Below the pieces are notes generated by a model. That model was not told the DNA's origin. It searched no databases and saw only the letters and a program-made list of their open reading frames with translations. A program made the position numbers and the translations under genes. 64,000 bases of DNA from contig CAMEYM010000013.1 of the NCBI GenBank assembly GCA_945947575.1, positions 19,617-83,616 of the forward strand. The letters run 5' to 3'. This document shows, piece by piece, positions 8,977 through 16,691 of this stretch (position 1 is the first letter of the stretch; each line of letters opens with the position of its first letter). This DNA comes from Rhizobium sp. Q54 (GTDB taxonomy: Bacteria; Pseudomonadota; Alphaproteobacteria; UBA2966; CAIVPW01).

Positions 8977-9642
8977 TTACGGCGCCGGCAGCTCGCGCAC
9001 CTCGATCTTGCGAACATCGAGCGCGACGCGGCGTCCGTCTTCGACGACGTACGTCACCTCGATCTGCTCCCCAGGTCTGACCTGTCCGATCAGGTCGGCG
9101 TTGGCGCTGCGCACCAGATAGGTGTTCGCGCCCATGGTCATGGTGCGCGTCACCGGGTCGATGCGATCGACTATGCCGGTCTGGAACTGGGCCACCTCGA
9201 TCATATCGACGCCCTCGGGTCTGGTCGGGTCGGTGGCCAGGATCAGCCGCTCGGCCGTGCGCGCGGCGAACTGGGCGCCGCCCAGCGAATCGATGGCAAG
9301 CGCGGTCTTGGCGATCTGGGCGGCGAGGCGATAGCTGACCGACGCCATGCCGTCCGCCATGTTGATGGCGCCGTCGGGGACCGAGCAATGGGTCGACAGT
9401 CCGGCGACGAAGTCCTCGTGGCCGGGTCCAACCAGGCAGTTCAACGTCAGGCGCATGTTGCGATGCACCTCCTCGATCGTTGTCGCCTCGGCCGCCAGCT
9501 GGGCATAGCGCGCCGCGGTGGTGGCGAATGGGTTGGCGGCGAACGCGGGCGGACCCATGAACGCGATGCCCGCAAGGCCAAGGCTGGCGATAGTCACCAG
9601 ACCGGGGAACTTCGGTCGAATTGCAGCTGTTCCGGAACGCAT
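8977..9642 (-). CDS. Exported protein with C-terminal DUF1344-like domain
   Basis: A 221-residue protein with a signal peptide (GLVTIASLGLAGIAFMGPPAFAAN) and a helical N-terminal half containing two cysteines (LNCLVGPG, STHCSVP) that could form a disulfide. The last 60 residues (GIVDRIDPVTRTMTMGANTYLV ... EVTYVVEDGRRVALDVRK) align over their whole length with the adjacent 112-residue protein, so the pair arose from one domain. The start is ATG at 9642, behind an AGGGAGAG ribosome site; the longer in-frame ORF lacks one. The N-terminal half is unrecognised. Confidence 0.75.
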   Translation of the reverse strand: MRSGTAAIRPKFPGLVTIASLGLAGIAFMGPPAFAANPFATTAARYAQLAAEATTIEEVHRNMRLTLNCLVGPGHEDFVAGLSTHCSVPDGAINMADGMASVSYRLAAQIAKTALAIDSLGGAQFAARTAERLILATDPTRPEGVDMIEVAQFQTGIVDRIDPVTRTMTMGANTYLVRSANADLIGQVRPGEQIEVTYVVEDGRRVALDVRKIEVRELPAP

Positions 9643-9670
9643 GATTCTCTCCCTGCTGCCGAGTAGTCTT

Positions 9671-9898
9671 CTACTGAAGCGCCGCGCCGGCCTGCCAGTG
9701 GGCGCGCGCCTCGTCGATGTCGTGGACGCCGAGCAGCATTGAGGCCGTCTTTTCCTCGTGCCAAAGGCGGACACCGCAGTCGGGGCAGCTGATCCACACG
9801 GCGGAAACGCCTAACGGCGGATCGCCGACATGCAGATCAACGCTGCACCGCGCGCACCGGGCGCCGGAGATCGGAGGGGGAGGAAGGATCGAGGCCAT
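9671..9898 (-). CDS. Small zinc-ribbon-like protein
   Basis: A 75-residue protein with two CxxC-type knuckles, CARCSVDL (about residues 15-22) and CPDCGVRLWH (about 38-47), spaced as in a zinc ribbon. No other recognisable domain. The ATG at 9898 has AAGGAG nine bases upstream, which supports translation. It lies 28 bases before the next gene on the same strand, so they may share a transcript. It could be a cytoplasmic metal-binding adaptor; function unknown. Confidence 0.65.
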   Translation of the reverse strand: MASILPPPPISGARCARCSVDLHVGDPPLGVSAVWISCPDCGVRLWHEEKTASMLLGVHDIDEARAHWQAGAALQ

Positions 9899-9941
9899 CG
9901 CGGACTCCTTGCCGTGACGAAGACGGGAACTGCTAGCTAGA

Positions 9942-10874
9942 TCACTCTGCTGCGGTTGCGACCGTGCGGCCCGCAAGCGGATCGATGGCGGCGACCGTGA
10001 TCGCGTCGAGGTGGTGAAACGCGTTGTGACGGATGATGGTCACCAGCGTGGACGCGTACTTGGCGCGTTCCTCGGAATAGAGGTTGAGCGTTGACGCCAG
10101 CGCCTGGCCGTCGAGCGGCAGGCCCTTGGCGCGCATCTCGGCGCGCTTGATGCGGAACTGAACGTACGCCGGGTGCGTGTTGAGGTTCCCGGCGTACTGC
10201 ACGACCGAGTCGTAGAGAGTCTCGAACGAGCGAACGCGGAACGCCGTGCGACCCGCGACCTTCATGCCCGCGATCGATATGTCGTACGTGCGCTCGCCAA
10301 AAAGGGCGTTGCCTTCGCGCGCGAAGCGCGACGTGCCCCATGCGCTCTCGATCGCTGCTTGGGCGGCGGCCACCGAAAGCGGCAGCACGTCGATGCGCGC
10401 GAGCAGGTCGTCGAGCTTGTCGGGCGAGCCGCGATAGGCGGCGGCGATTTCCTCGACCCAGCTCCGCTCCTCGCTGCGCAACTCGCAGCCGCGCTGCACG
10501 ACTCGTTGCAGATCGAGAAGGTCGGCACGTTCCTCGGCGATACGCGTGTTGACCTCGTGCAGGAGGGGCAACACCGTGTTGAGGAACGCGGTCTTGCGCG
10601 TCTGCGTATCGGAGGTCGCGAGTCCTTGCGGCAAGCGCATGGCGCGCAGTTGATCGGCGCTGGCGTAGGGCGCGGCGAGCGCATGCGTGAAAGCCGAGTC
10701 CGCCGGTCCTTCGTAGGCGACCGGGATGAGGTGCCCGCGCACGCCAATGGTCGTGCGTTCGCACTGCGCTGCATCGGCGCGCGCCGGCGCCCACGTCGCA
10801 ACCGCCGCAACTAAAAAACCGCCTACCACTACCCTGACCAAACCTGGCGTTGAGTGGGAGCTGGGACTCCGCAT
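9942..10874 (-). CDS. Bax-like glucosaminidase (GH73-type), exported
   Basis: A 310-residue protein with a signal peptide (VVVGGFLVAAVATWAPARADA) and a C-terminal glucosaminidase domain of the FlgJ/Bax type, which cleaves peptidoglycan glycan strands. The catalytic region reads AAQAAIESAWGTSRFAREGNALFGE (around residues 165-190), with the expected Glu in IESAWG and the GNALFG segment; FETLYDSVVQYAGNLNTHPAY is the other conserved block. The ATG at 10874 is preceded by GGAGGG, so the ORF's first ATG at 10898 is not used. It would act in the periplasm. Confidence 0.88.
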   Translation of the reverse strand: MRSPSSHSTPGLVRVVVGGFLVAAVATWAPARADAAQCERTTIGVRGHLIPVAYEGPADSAFTHALAAPYASADQLRAMRLPQGLATSDTQTRKTAFLNTVLPLLHEVNTRIAEERADLLDLQRVVQRGCELRSEERSWVEEIAAAYRGSPDKLDDLLARIDVLPLSVAAAQAAIESAWGTSRFAREGNALFGERTYDISIAGMKVAGRTAFRVRSFETLYDSVVQYAGNLNTHPAYVQFRIKRAEMRAKGLPLDGQALASTLNLYSEERAKYASTLVTIIRHNAFHHLDAITVAAIDPLAGRTVATAAE

Positions 10875-11042
10875 CGCACCCTCCGTCGGTGGGACCACCG
10901 CTTCGCTAGCGGTATGGGCAACCTAGGAGGCAGGACTGCGGTGAGGGCGGGGCCTTACTGTGTTATGGCTGTGACACCGCGACACAAGCGTTGCCGGGGC
11001 ATTAACGCGGCCCCGTGGCATTAACCAAGCGTGGCGGTATTC

Positions 11043-12596
11043 CTAGGCTTGAGGCAGGCGGATGGTGACCCGCAGGCCGCCATCGCGCTCGTTGTCGGCG
11101 GCAATCGTGCCGCCCATCGACTCGATGTTGCGGTGGGCGATCCACAGGCCGACGCCGAAGTTCGCGGCGCCTTCGCTGGCGGCAGCGCGTAGCGAAAAAT
11201 ACCGCTCGAAGATGCGCGCCAAATGCTCCTCGGGCACGCCGGGTCCCTGGTCGGCGATGGCGATCGCCGCCTCATGGCCCTCGGCGCTGCAGCTGACGCG
11301 GATCTCCTTGCCGGCCGGGGTGAACGACACCGCGTTGTCGAGGATGTTCTCGAGCACCGTTTCCAGGTGCTGCGGATCGGCGCGCACGATGCTGCGGCCG
11401 GAGCAGATGATGTTGATGCGCGGCGCGTTCTCACCGAGCTGGGTGCGGTAGTTGCCGACGAACTCCTGGACGAAGTTCATGAGCTGAATGGGGTCGCGTT
11501 TGCCGCCGATCGACTCGGCCGCCGCGACGTCCATGCGGCGCACTGCGGTGACCAGCGCGTCGAGGCGCTCGACCGCTTTCTCGATGCGCTCCAACGCCTT
11601 GCGCGACTTGTCGTCGCGGCCGGCGACTACCGCACGCAGTGGCTCGACCGACTGGGCGATGACGCCGAGCGGGCCCTTGAACGCGTGGACGTTGTCCTCG
11701 GCGGCGCGCCGCACCGCCTCCGCGGAGGAGCGCAGCTCGCGCACCAGTAGGTCGAATTCCTCGGCCACGGGGGCGAGTTCCGGCACGTGGTTGCGGTGCA
11801 CGAAGGCGCCCTCGCCGCGATAGGTGCGGATGTGGCGCGATAGCTTGGCGAAGCCGCGCAGATCGTTCCAGATGCCGGTGAAAATGGCGAACACCAGTCC
11901 CGCCATCGTCAGGTAGATGAGCAGCGCGAAGCGGATTTCCGGCGACTTCCAATACGGCTGCGACAGGAGTGTGCCCACGAGTTCCGTGGTCGCTGCCGAC
12001 GTCACGACGATCCAGCAGCCGGACTCGGTCATCAGCGGCGTCGCGGAGGTCAGGAGCTCCTCGATGCCGGCCGGGTTGGTATAGCGGTAGGAGAGGGGCT
12101 GGGTGCGCTCGCAGCTGGGTACGAGATCATTCAGCACGCCCGACGCGGCCAGCTGGCGCCGCTCCTGATCGATCTGCGCGCCGCTCACGGGCGGGGAAGC
12201 GGCCACCAGGAAGAATCCGGCGTCAGCTCCCGCATTGGCGCGCGGCCGGAACAACAGGCGGATGCGCACGCGTCCCGCGCTCATGCGGTCGAGCGCAGCG
12301 GCGAGTGCTGTGGCGCGTGCTGTGTCGAGGGGGCCGACCAACGGCCGCAGACCTTCCGCGATGATCTGCCCCTGGCGGACCATGGTGTCGCGCAGCAGTT
12401 CCGTCCGCTGCTGGTCGACGGCCTGGAACTGCAAATACAACAGGATCGGCACCGCGACGAAGATCGCGGCCAATAGGGCGACCCTGGAGCGCAGCGATCT
12501 CGATGCGAGCTTCGCCTTGTCGGCGAGGCTACGGAGTCTTTGGATCGTCGCGCCGCCAGCGATAGCCAAAACCTGGGTAGTTCTCAATCTGATCAA
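11043..12596 (-). CDS. Sensor histidine kinase with periplasmic sensor domain
   Basis: A 517-residue membrane kinase partnered with the response regulator just upstream. Order: transmembrane helix (about 38-60), periplasmic sensor (about 61-215), second transmembrane helix (about 217-238), HAMP-like linker, dimerisation box DNVHAFKGPLG (phospho-His about 302), N box NILDNAVSF, G1 ADQGPGVPEEH, F box and G2 GVGLWIAH. The architecture recalls the ChvG group, which senses acidity or cell-envelope state, but the sensor domain is not diagnostic. All in-frame starts ahead of the first helix are TTG (12596, 12587, 12569), so the gene must start inside the regulator gene, an overlap of up to 68 bases. 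Confidence 0.9.
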   Translation of the reverse strand: MIRLRTTQVLAIAGGATIQRLRSLADKAKLASRSLRSRVALLAAIFVAVPILLYLQFQAVDQQRTELLRDTMVRQGQIIAEGLRPLVGPLDTARATALAAALDRMSAGRVRIRLLFRPRANAGADAGFFLVAASPPVSGAQIDQERRQLAASGVLNDLVPSCERTQPLSYRYTNPAGIEELLTSATPLMTESGCWIVVTSAATTELVGTLLSQPYWKSPEIRFALLIYLTMAGLVFAIFTGIWNDLRGFAKLSRHIRTYRGEGAFVHRNHVPELAPVAEEFDLLVRELRSSAEAVRRAAEDNVHAFKGPLGVIAQSVEPLRAVVAGRDDKSRKALERIEKAVERLDALVTAVRRMDVAAAESIGGKRDPIQLMNFVQEFVGNYRTQLGENAPRINIICSGRSIVRADPQHLETVLENILDNAVSFTPAGKEIRVSCSAEGHEAAIAIADQGPGVPEEHLARIFERYFSLRAAASEGAANFGVGLWIAHRNIESMGGTIAADNERDGGLRVTIRLPQA

Positions 12597-13293
12597 AGCG
12601 CTCGTCCGCTGCCCGGAACTTCTGCCGGATGCGTTTCATGAAGGTGCGCATGTTGGCACGATAGCCTTCGCCGCCGTCGCCGGCGATGAAGCCCTTGCCG
12701 TGCACGAGGTCGTAGAGCTCGCGGTAGCGCACGTTCTTGCCCGCGCGCTCCGCCAGAGTGCACACCATCTGGAATTCGGTGACCGTCAGGTCGATCTCGC
12801 GGCCGCGCCACAGCGCTTTGCCCGCCGCGGGCTGCAGCTCCAGCTCACCGACCGCGAGCGGCGGTGGATCGTTGCTGTCGTCGCCGTCGGCGTTGGTGCC
12901 GGGCAACTTGCCGCTGCCCCGGATCAGATTGATGCGAGCCAGCAGGATGCCGAACGAACGCGACTTCTCCACGTAGTCGACCGCGCCGGTCGACAGTGCG
13001 GTCTCCTCGTAGATTTGGTCCTGTAGCGCCGTGAGGAAGATTACCGGGAACTCAAGGCCCTCTTCGCGCAGGCGGCGCAGCACCTCGATTCCGTTCATTC
13101 CGGGCATGCGCCAGTCGAGCAGCAACAGGTCCGGGCGATATGTCTCCGCTTCCATGCCGGCGAGAAACGCCTCGCCGTCGGCGAACTCGCGCACCTCGAA
13201 GCCGGCGTCGCCGAGATTGGCGGCGAGGGACTCGCGGAACAGCGGATCGTCATCGACTAGCGCAAGGCGCGACTTGCCCTCGGCGCTCGTCAC
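12529..13293 (-). CDS. OmpR/ChvI-type response regulator
   Basis: A 254-residue regulator. The receiver domain shows the acidic pocket LALVDDDP, the phospho-acceptor Asp in LLLDWRMPGMNG (about residue 59), the switch Thr in FLTA and the Lys in YVEKSRS. The C-terminal winged helix (about 150-245) has LTVTEFQMVCTLAE and IENYPGFGYRW, typical of OmpR-like DNA-binding domains. A GTG at 13293 starts just before the receiver domain and leaves a 28-base gap after the upstream lipoprotein gene; an in-frame GTG at 13410 would overlap that gene. It is co-transcribed and overlaps with the kinase. Confidence 0.9.
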   Translation of the reverse strand: MTSAEGKSRLALVDDDPLFRESLAANLGDAGFEVREFADGEAFLAGMEAETYRPDLLLLDWRMPGMNGIEVLRRLREEGLEFPVIFLTALQDQIYEETALSTGAVDYVEKSRSFGILLARINLIRGSGKLPGTNADGDDSNDPPPLAVGELELQPAAGKALWRGREIDLTVTEFQMVCTLAERAGKNVRYRELYDLVHGKGFIAGDGGEGYRANMRTFMKRIRQKFRAADERFDQIENYPGFGYRWRRDDPKTP

Positions 13294-13321
13294 GTCGGCG
13301 CCGGCGCCGCGCGGTTGCGGA

Positions 13322-13894
13322 TCACTTTCGGGCAGCGCGGAGTGCGGCGATGCATCGGGCCCGCGCTTCGGGCGCGATGAGGCTGGGCGAGAAATCGTAT
13401 CCAAGGGCACGACTCCGATCGTTGTTAAGGTCGCGATAGAACAGCACGCTCAGGCTGCAGGTGGTCGCCGCGTACTCCCAGACGGTTGCCGGCGGCCGTT
13501 CGGCGACGGTCGTCGGCGTGCCGAGCAGCGCCGCGACCTGGTCGGGTTCGAGGCCGACGAGCACTTCCGGCCCCAGTTCCGCCAACGGTCCGATTTCTCC
13601 GAGCGTCAGCGGCGCCGGTCGCGGTAGCTCCGCCACGGCCGGTGGCGGGGGAGGCGTTTCGACGACTGGTGCGACGATCTCGGGCACTGGGGCCGGCGGC
13701 GGTTGGGGCGCAGGTATGGCCGCAGGCGGCGGGCGCCGCGTCAACGTGGCGATGTCGGCGCCGAGAGTCGCGATGTCGCTCCCAAGGTCCGCGCATCCCG
13801 CCAAACCCATGGCTGCTGCAAAGGTCACGCAACGAATCACCAGCGCGCGTCGCTTGTGCGCCGGGACTGCCACGTTGTGAGTGGCGCTTTGCAC
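13322..13894 (-). CDS. Proline-rich lipoprotein upstream of the two-component pair
   Basis: A roughly 190-residue protein with a lipobox (AAAMGLAGC, acylated Cys near residue 29), a proline-rich spacer (about 50-90) and a C-terminal domain with ELGPEVLVGLEPDQVAALLGTP, resembling the SmpA/OmlA 'distance' module used by outer-membrane lipoproteins, then a CSLSVLFYRDL strand. It would be anchored in the outer or inner membrane facing the periplasm. It precedes the regulator and kinase on the same strand, so it may be part of their sensory or output circuit. The start is uncertain; GTG at 13894 is favoured over 13873 and 13975. Confidence 0.7.
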   Translation of the reverse strand: MQSATHNVAVPAHKRRALVIRCVTFAAAMGLAGCADLGSDIATLGADIATLTRRPPPAAIPAPQPPPAPVPEIVAPVVETPPPPPAVAELPRPAPLTLGEIGPLAELGPEVLVGLEPDQVAALLGTPTTVAERPPATVWEYAATTCSLSVLFYRDLNNDRSRALGYDFSPSLIAPEARARCIAALRAARK

Positions 13895-14167
13895 CGTCCC
13901 GACACGCTCCTCTAGCGCTTCTCCGACCGCGACCTTAACGCAGAAAATACCCCGGAAACTGCCATCGGGTATCAACCCTAGAGGGCGCCCACGGTTCGGT
14001 CACAGGGATGACACGGGCAATGCCACGGTCTCGGCTGGAAAGTTCGGGTCGTCGCCAACGCCGGCCAGCCTGCCCCGCAGTCGCGGCAGGAAGGCGGCGC
14101 GGCGAAGGGCCTCTCCCCCAAATTGGAGGCCGTTGGATTGCTCCGTGGGATGGAAGTTTGGGTGACG

Positions 14168-14557
14168 ATGATCACAACGCGCGCTTTCCTCGGCCTGCTG
14201 TTCCTGTCGTGTGCGCTGAGCGTCGGTTCCGTCGTCCTTACGTTCACCGCCACCGCGGCTCCAAGCCCTCACGGGCACCCGACCGGCGTGACTCCCCTGA
14301 TCACGCCCGTTGCCGCGCCGTTCAACGAGGAGGCGCGGCGTCTGTTGGAGCGCACCCTCGACGCGATTGCCAATCAACCGTTTGGAGCCGACCGGGAAGC
14401 TGCGCTTCGCACCCTGCGTGGCCTCATGGACGGAATTCGTACTCCGATCGCCGACGGTACCTGGACTCCCCCGCAGAGTATTCGCGGCGCAGTGCCATCG
14501 GTCGATCGGGAACCCGGCGTAGCGGCGCCGGGTTTCGGGATCGTCAACTCGCCCTGA
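14168..14557 (+). CDS. Small exported protein of unknown function
   Basis: A 129-residue protein beginning with a hydrophobic signal-like segment (ITTRAFLGLLFLSCALSVGSV), then a helical region with NEEARRLLERTLDAIANQPFGADREAALRTL that could be exposed in the periplasm, and a Pro/Gly-rich tail. I recognise no family. The ATG at 14168 is chosen; GTG at 14162 and ATG at 14150 are alternatives. A strong terminator follows at 14637-14668, which supports a real transcription unit. Confidence 0.5.
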   Translation: MITTRAFLGLLFLSCALSVGSVVLTFTATAAPSPHGHPTGVTPLITPVAAPFNEEARRLLERTLDAIANQPFGADREAALRTLRGLMDGIRTPIADGTWTPPQSIRGAVPSVDREPGVAAPGFGIVNSP

Positions 14558-14636
14558 CGTCCCGGCTGCAGGGGAGGGCAGGGGAAGTTGCGACCGCATC
14601 CCCGACCCCCAAAGTCCGCTTCTCCCCTGCATACCA

Positions 14637-14668
14637 GGGCTCCGCCCCGCTCCCCCGGGGCGGAGCCC
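14637..14668 (+). terminator. Strong terminator hairpin after the 14168-14557 gene
   Basis: A perfect 12-bp stem (GGGCTCCGCCCC / GGGGCGGAGCCC) with an eight-base loop, followed by TCATTTTG on the plus strand. It also insulates the downstream cupin remnant. Confidence 0.8.
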
Positions 14669-14704
14669 TCATTTTGTGAAGGTAGAATGCGGCGGAGGAT
14701 TCCG

Positions 14705-15094
14705 ATGTCCGCGTTCGCAAGCAAGACACTCTCTCCAACACTCGACTCCGCGCGCCCGACAGCTCCGATGTGCGCATCCTGCTCGCGCTCGCCGGTGGCA
14801 GCATGGCGCACTTCGAGTTCGCGCCCGGCAGCACCTCGCGCGCCGGCGTCCATCGCACGGTCGAAGAGATCTGGTACGTGCTGGGTGGCGAGGCGGAGGA
14901 TGTGGCGCCGTCAGGGCACGCGCGCCGAGATCGTGTCGCTGCGCGCCGGTGGTTGCCTGAAAATTCCCCTCGGCACCGCGTTTCAGCTTCGGGTGACCGG
15001 CAGCGTTGCGCTGACGGCTGTGGCAATCACCATGCCGCCGTGGCCGGGCGAGGGCGAAGCGGAGTTCGTCGAAGGCGCCTGGCGGGCCGACTAG
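14705..15094 (+). pseudogene. Cupin-domain gene with two compensating frameshifts
   Basis: A 390-bp cupin gene read in three segments. It starts in frame at the ATG 14705 (MSAFASKTLSPTLDSA), moves to the next frame by about 14757 (DSSDVRILLALAGG, HFEFAPGSTSRAGVHRTVEEIWYVLGGE), and returns to the first frame at an extra G near 14897 (MWRRQGTRAEIVSLRAGG ... WPGEGEAEFVEGAWRAD). Joined, it gives a complete small cupin protein of the family normal length. The net shift is zero, which fits one deletion plus one insertion. Either a decayed gene or two sequencing errors. The last four bases overlap the stop of the convergent Sel1 gene. Confidence 0.75.
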
Positions 15095-15975
15095 CGAACG
15101 GTGCCGTTGGTGGTAGCGTGCACCAGCATGCGCAGGGCCTGCAGGGTTTCGTAGGTAACGGGACCCTTCTCGTCGCCTATGCGCGCGCGGAATTCCTCCA
15201 ACGCCATTTGGGTGCGGGCGCCGAATAGGCCGTCCGGCGCGCCCGGGTCGTAACCGAGCCGCGTCAGGTTCTGCTGCAGGAACTGGATCGCGGCGCGGTC
15301 GGTGGCGCCGCCGTCGCTGCTGCGCGACCAGGCGGCGGCCGTGCGCGTTAGCGCGGCGCGCTCGGCCTCATTGAGTGTGGCGCTCACAGACGTGGCGGCG
15401 GCGCGCCCGGCCGCGTCCCCGGAGCGCGCGCCGATCAAAAACCATTGCAGCGCCGTCATATGGTCCTCCGGTACGCCCAGGCCGCTGAGGTACATCAGGC
15501 CGAGCATCGACTGTGCCGCAGCCACACCCTGGCGCGCCGCCTTGCCGTACCACAGCGCCGCCCACACGTGATCCTGCGGAACTCCGCGCCCGTTGGTGAG
15601 CAGCGTCGCCAAGACGTACTGCGCCTCGGCGTGGCCCTGCATCGCCGCGGATTCGAGGAACGATGCGGCCGCCGTCTCGTCGAGCGGCACCTCGGTTCCG
15701 CGCAGGTAGGAGAGCCCCATATGGAGTTGCGCGGCCGCGTGGCGCGCGTTCGCGGCTCGCTGGATCCACTGCAGCGCCGCCTTCTCGTCTGCCGCCGTGC
15801 CGATGCCGCGATAGTGTGCCATGCCGATGGTGAACTGTGCCTCCGCGTCACCGTTTTCGGCAGCGCGCAGGGTCGGCTCCCAGGCGAACGTGCGCGGCGG
15901 AGTTTGCGCGATCGCGCCTGCAGCGAGCACCATCGCGCTGGCAAAGGGGACCAGGAGATGCCGCGTGCGCGCCAT
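15091..15975 (-). CDS. Exported Sel1-repeat protein with peptidoglycan-binding-like tail
   Basis: A 294-residue protein with a signal peptide (LLVPFASAMVLAAGAIAQ), four Sel1-like helical repeats (residues about 36-185, each with the x-A-Q-x-x-L-G-x-x-Y-x-x-G pattern: EAQFTIGMAHYRGIG, AAQLHMGLSYLRG, EAQYVLATLLTNGRG, AAQSMLGLMYLSGLG), then a C-terminal segment AIQFLQQNLTRLGYDPGAPDGLFGARTQMALEEF, typical of the PG_binding_1 fold. Such proteins are periplasmic scaffolds often linked to cell-wall or polysaccharide functions. It shares a CTAG stop overlap with the cupin remnant and starts three bases past the sixA stop on the same strand. Confidence 0.88.
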   Translation of the reverse strand: MARTRHLLVPFASAMVLAAGAIAQTPPRTFAWEPTLRAAENGDAEAQFTIGMAHYRGIGTAADEKAALQWIQRAANARHAAAQLHMGLSYLRGTEVPLDETAAASFLESAAMQGHAEAQYVLATLLTNGRGVPQDHVWAALWYGKAARQGVAAAQSMLGLMYLSGLGVPEDHMTALQWFLIGARSGDAAGRAAATSVSATLNEAERAALTRTAAAWSRSSDGGATDRAAIQFLQQNLTRLGYDPGAPDGLFGARTQMALEEFRARIGDEKGPVTYETLQALRMLVHATTNGTVR

Positions 15976-15978
15976 CGT

Positions 15979-16500
15979 TCAGCCGCCGGCGCCCAGTTCG
16001 GTCGGCGTCACGAACAGGGCGAGGGTGCCGCCGCCGGGTGTCAGTTGGCTCCAGCGTTCCGCGTCGAAATCGATACGAGCGACGCTGCCGGGTGAAAAGC
16101 CCTGCGCCATCGCCGCGAGTTGCTCGAGGTCGCCGGCGCCGGCGAGCGCGATGGCGAGCTCGGCCATGGCGGGGTTGTGGCCGACCACCGTCGCGGTGCG
16201 CTCGCCGTCATCGATAGTGCGCACGAGGGTCAGCAGCTGCTTGGCGTTCGCTTCGTAGATGCGCTCGTCGAGGTTTGCCTCCAGGCCAGGGTACGAGCGC
16301 GCGGCGTTCTCGTATGTCTCGACCGTACGCCGCGACGTCGAGCACAGCACCTGGCCGAGATCGAGACCGAGCCCCTTGAGGTGGGCACCCATGCGGCTGG
16401 CCGCCGTGACACCCTCCTGGGTCAGGGGCCTCGCATGATCGGTGGCCCCACCGGCCGGCTGGCTCGCCTTGGCGTGCCGAAATAGATACAATGTCCGCAC
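15979..16500 (-). CDS. SixA-like histidine phosphatase
   Basis: A 173-residue protein of the histidine phosphatase (RHG) superfamily. It begins MRTLYLFRHAKAS, where RHAKAS carries the phospho-accepting His, and has VVGHNPAMAELAI, the second catalytic His segment typical of SixA, which dephosphorylates phosphohistidine on signalling proteins. The start is the GTG at 16500; the longer ORF has no family-like N-terminus. It is divergent from ppk and has no adjacent kinase in this stretch. Confidence 0.9.
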   Translation of the reverse strand: MRTLYLFRHAKASQPAGGATDHARPLTQEGVTAASRMGAHLKGLGLDLGQVLCSTSRRTVETYENAARSYPGLEANLDERIYEANAKQLLTLVRTIDDGERTATVVGHNPAMAELAIALAGAGDLEQLAAMAQGFSPGSVARIDFDAERWSQLTPGGGTLALFVTPTELGAGG

Positions 16501-16691
16501 TTTTCTGAGCCCTCGTCGCGTCGGGCGGGTGCCAGCGTCCCCCAAGGTTTCGGCCCTGGGGCGGCTCCGGAATCCGAGGGTGAATCCTCAGGGTTTGGGC
16601 GGCCTTTGTCTAGCGCGGGCAGGTGCTAGGAAGGGGGCGCGGCAGATAGCGAGGGCTTTGGTTCGTTGGTACGGGGCAGGAAAGGACACCC

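Noticed and set aside
13322..13975. Full 217-codon reading of the lipoprotein frame
   Set aside because: The first 27 codons have no signal character or ribosome site and would place the lipobox too far from the start; a GTG at 13894 is more plausible.
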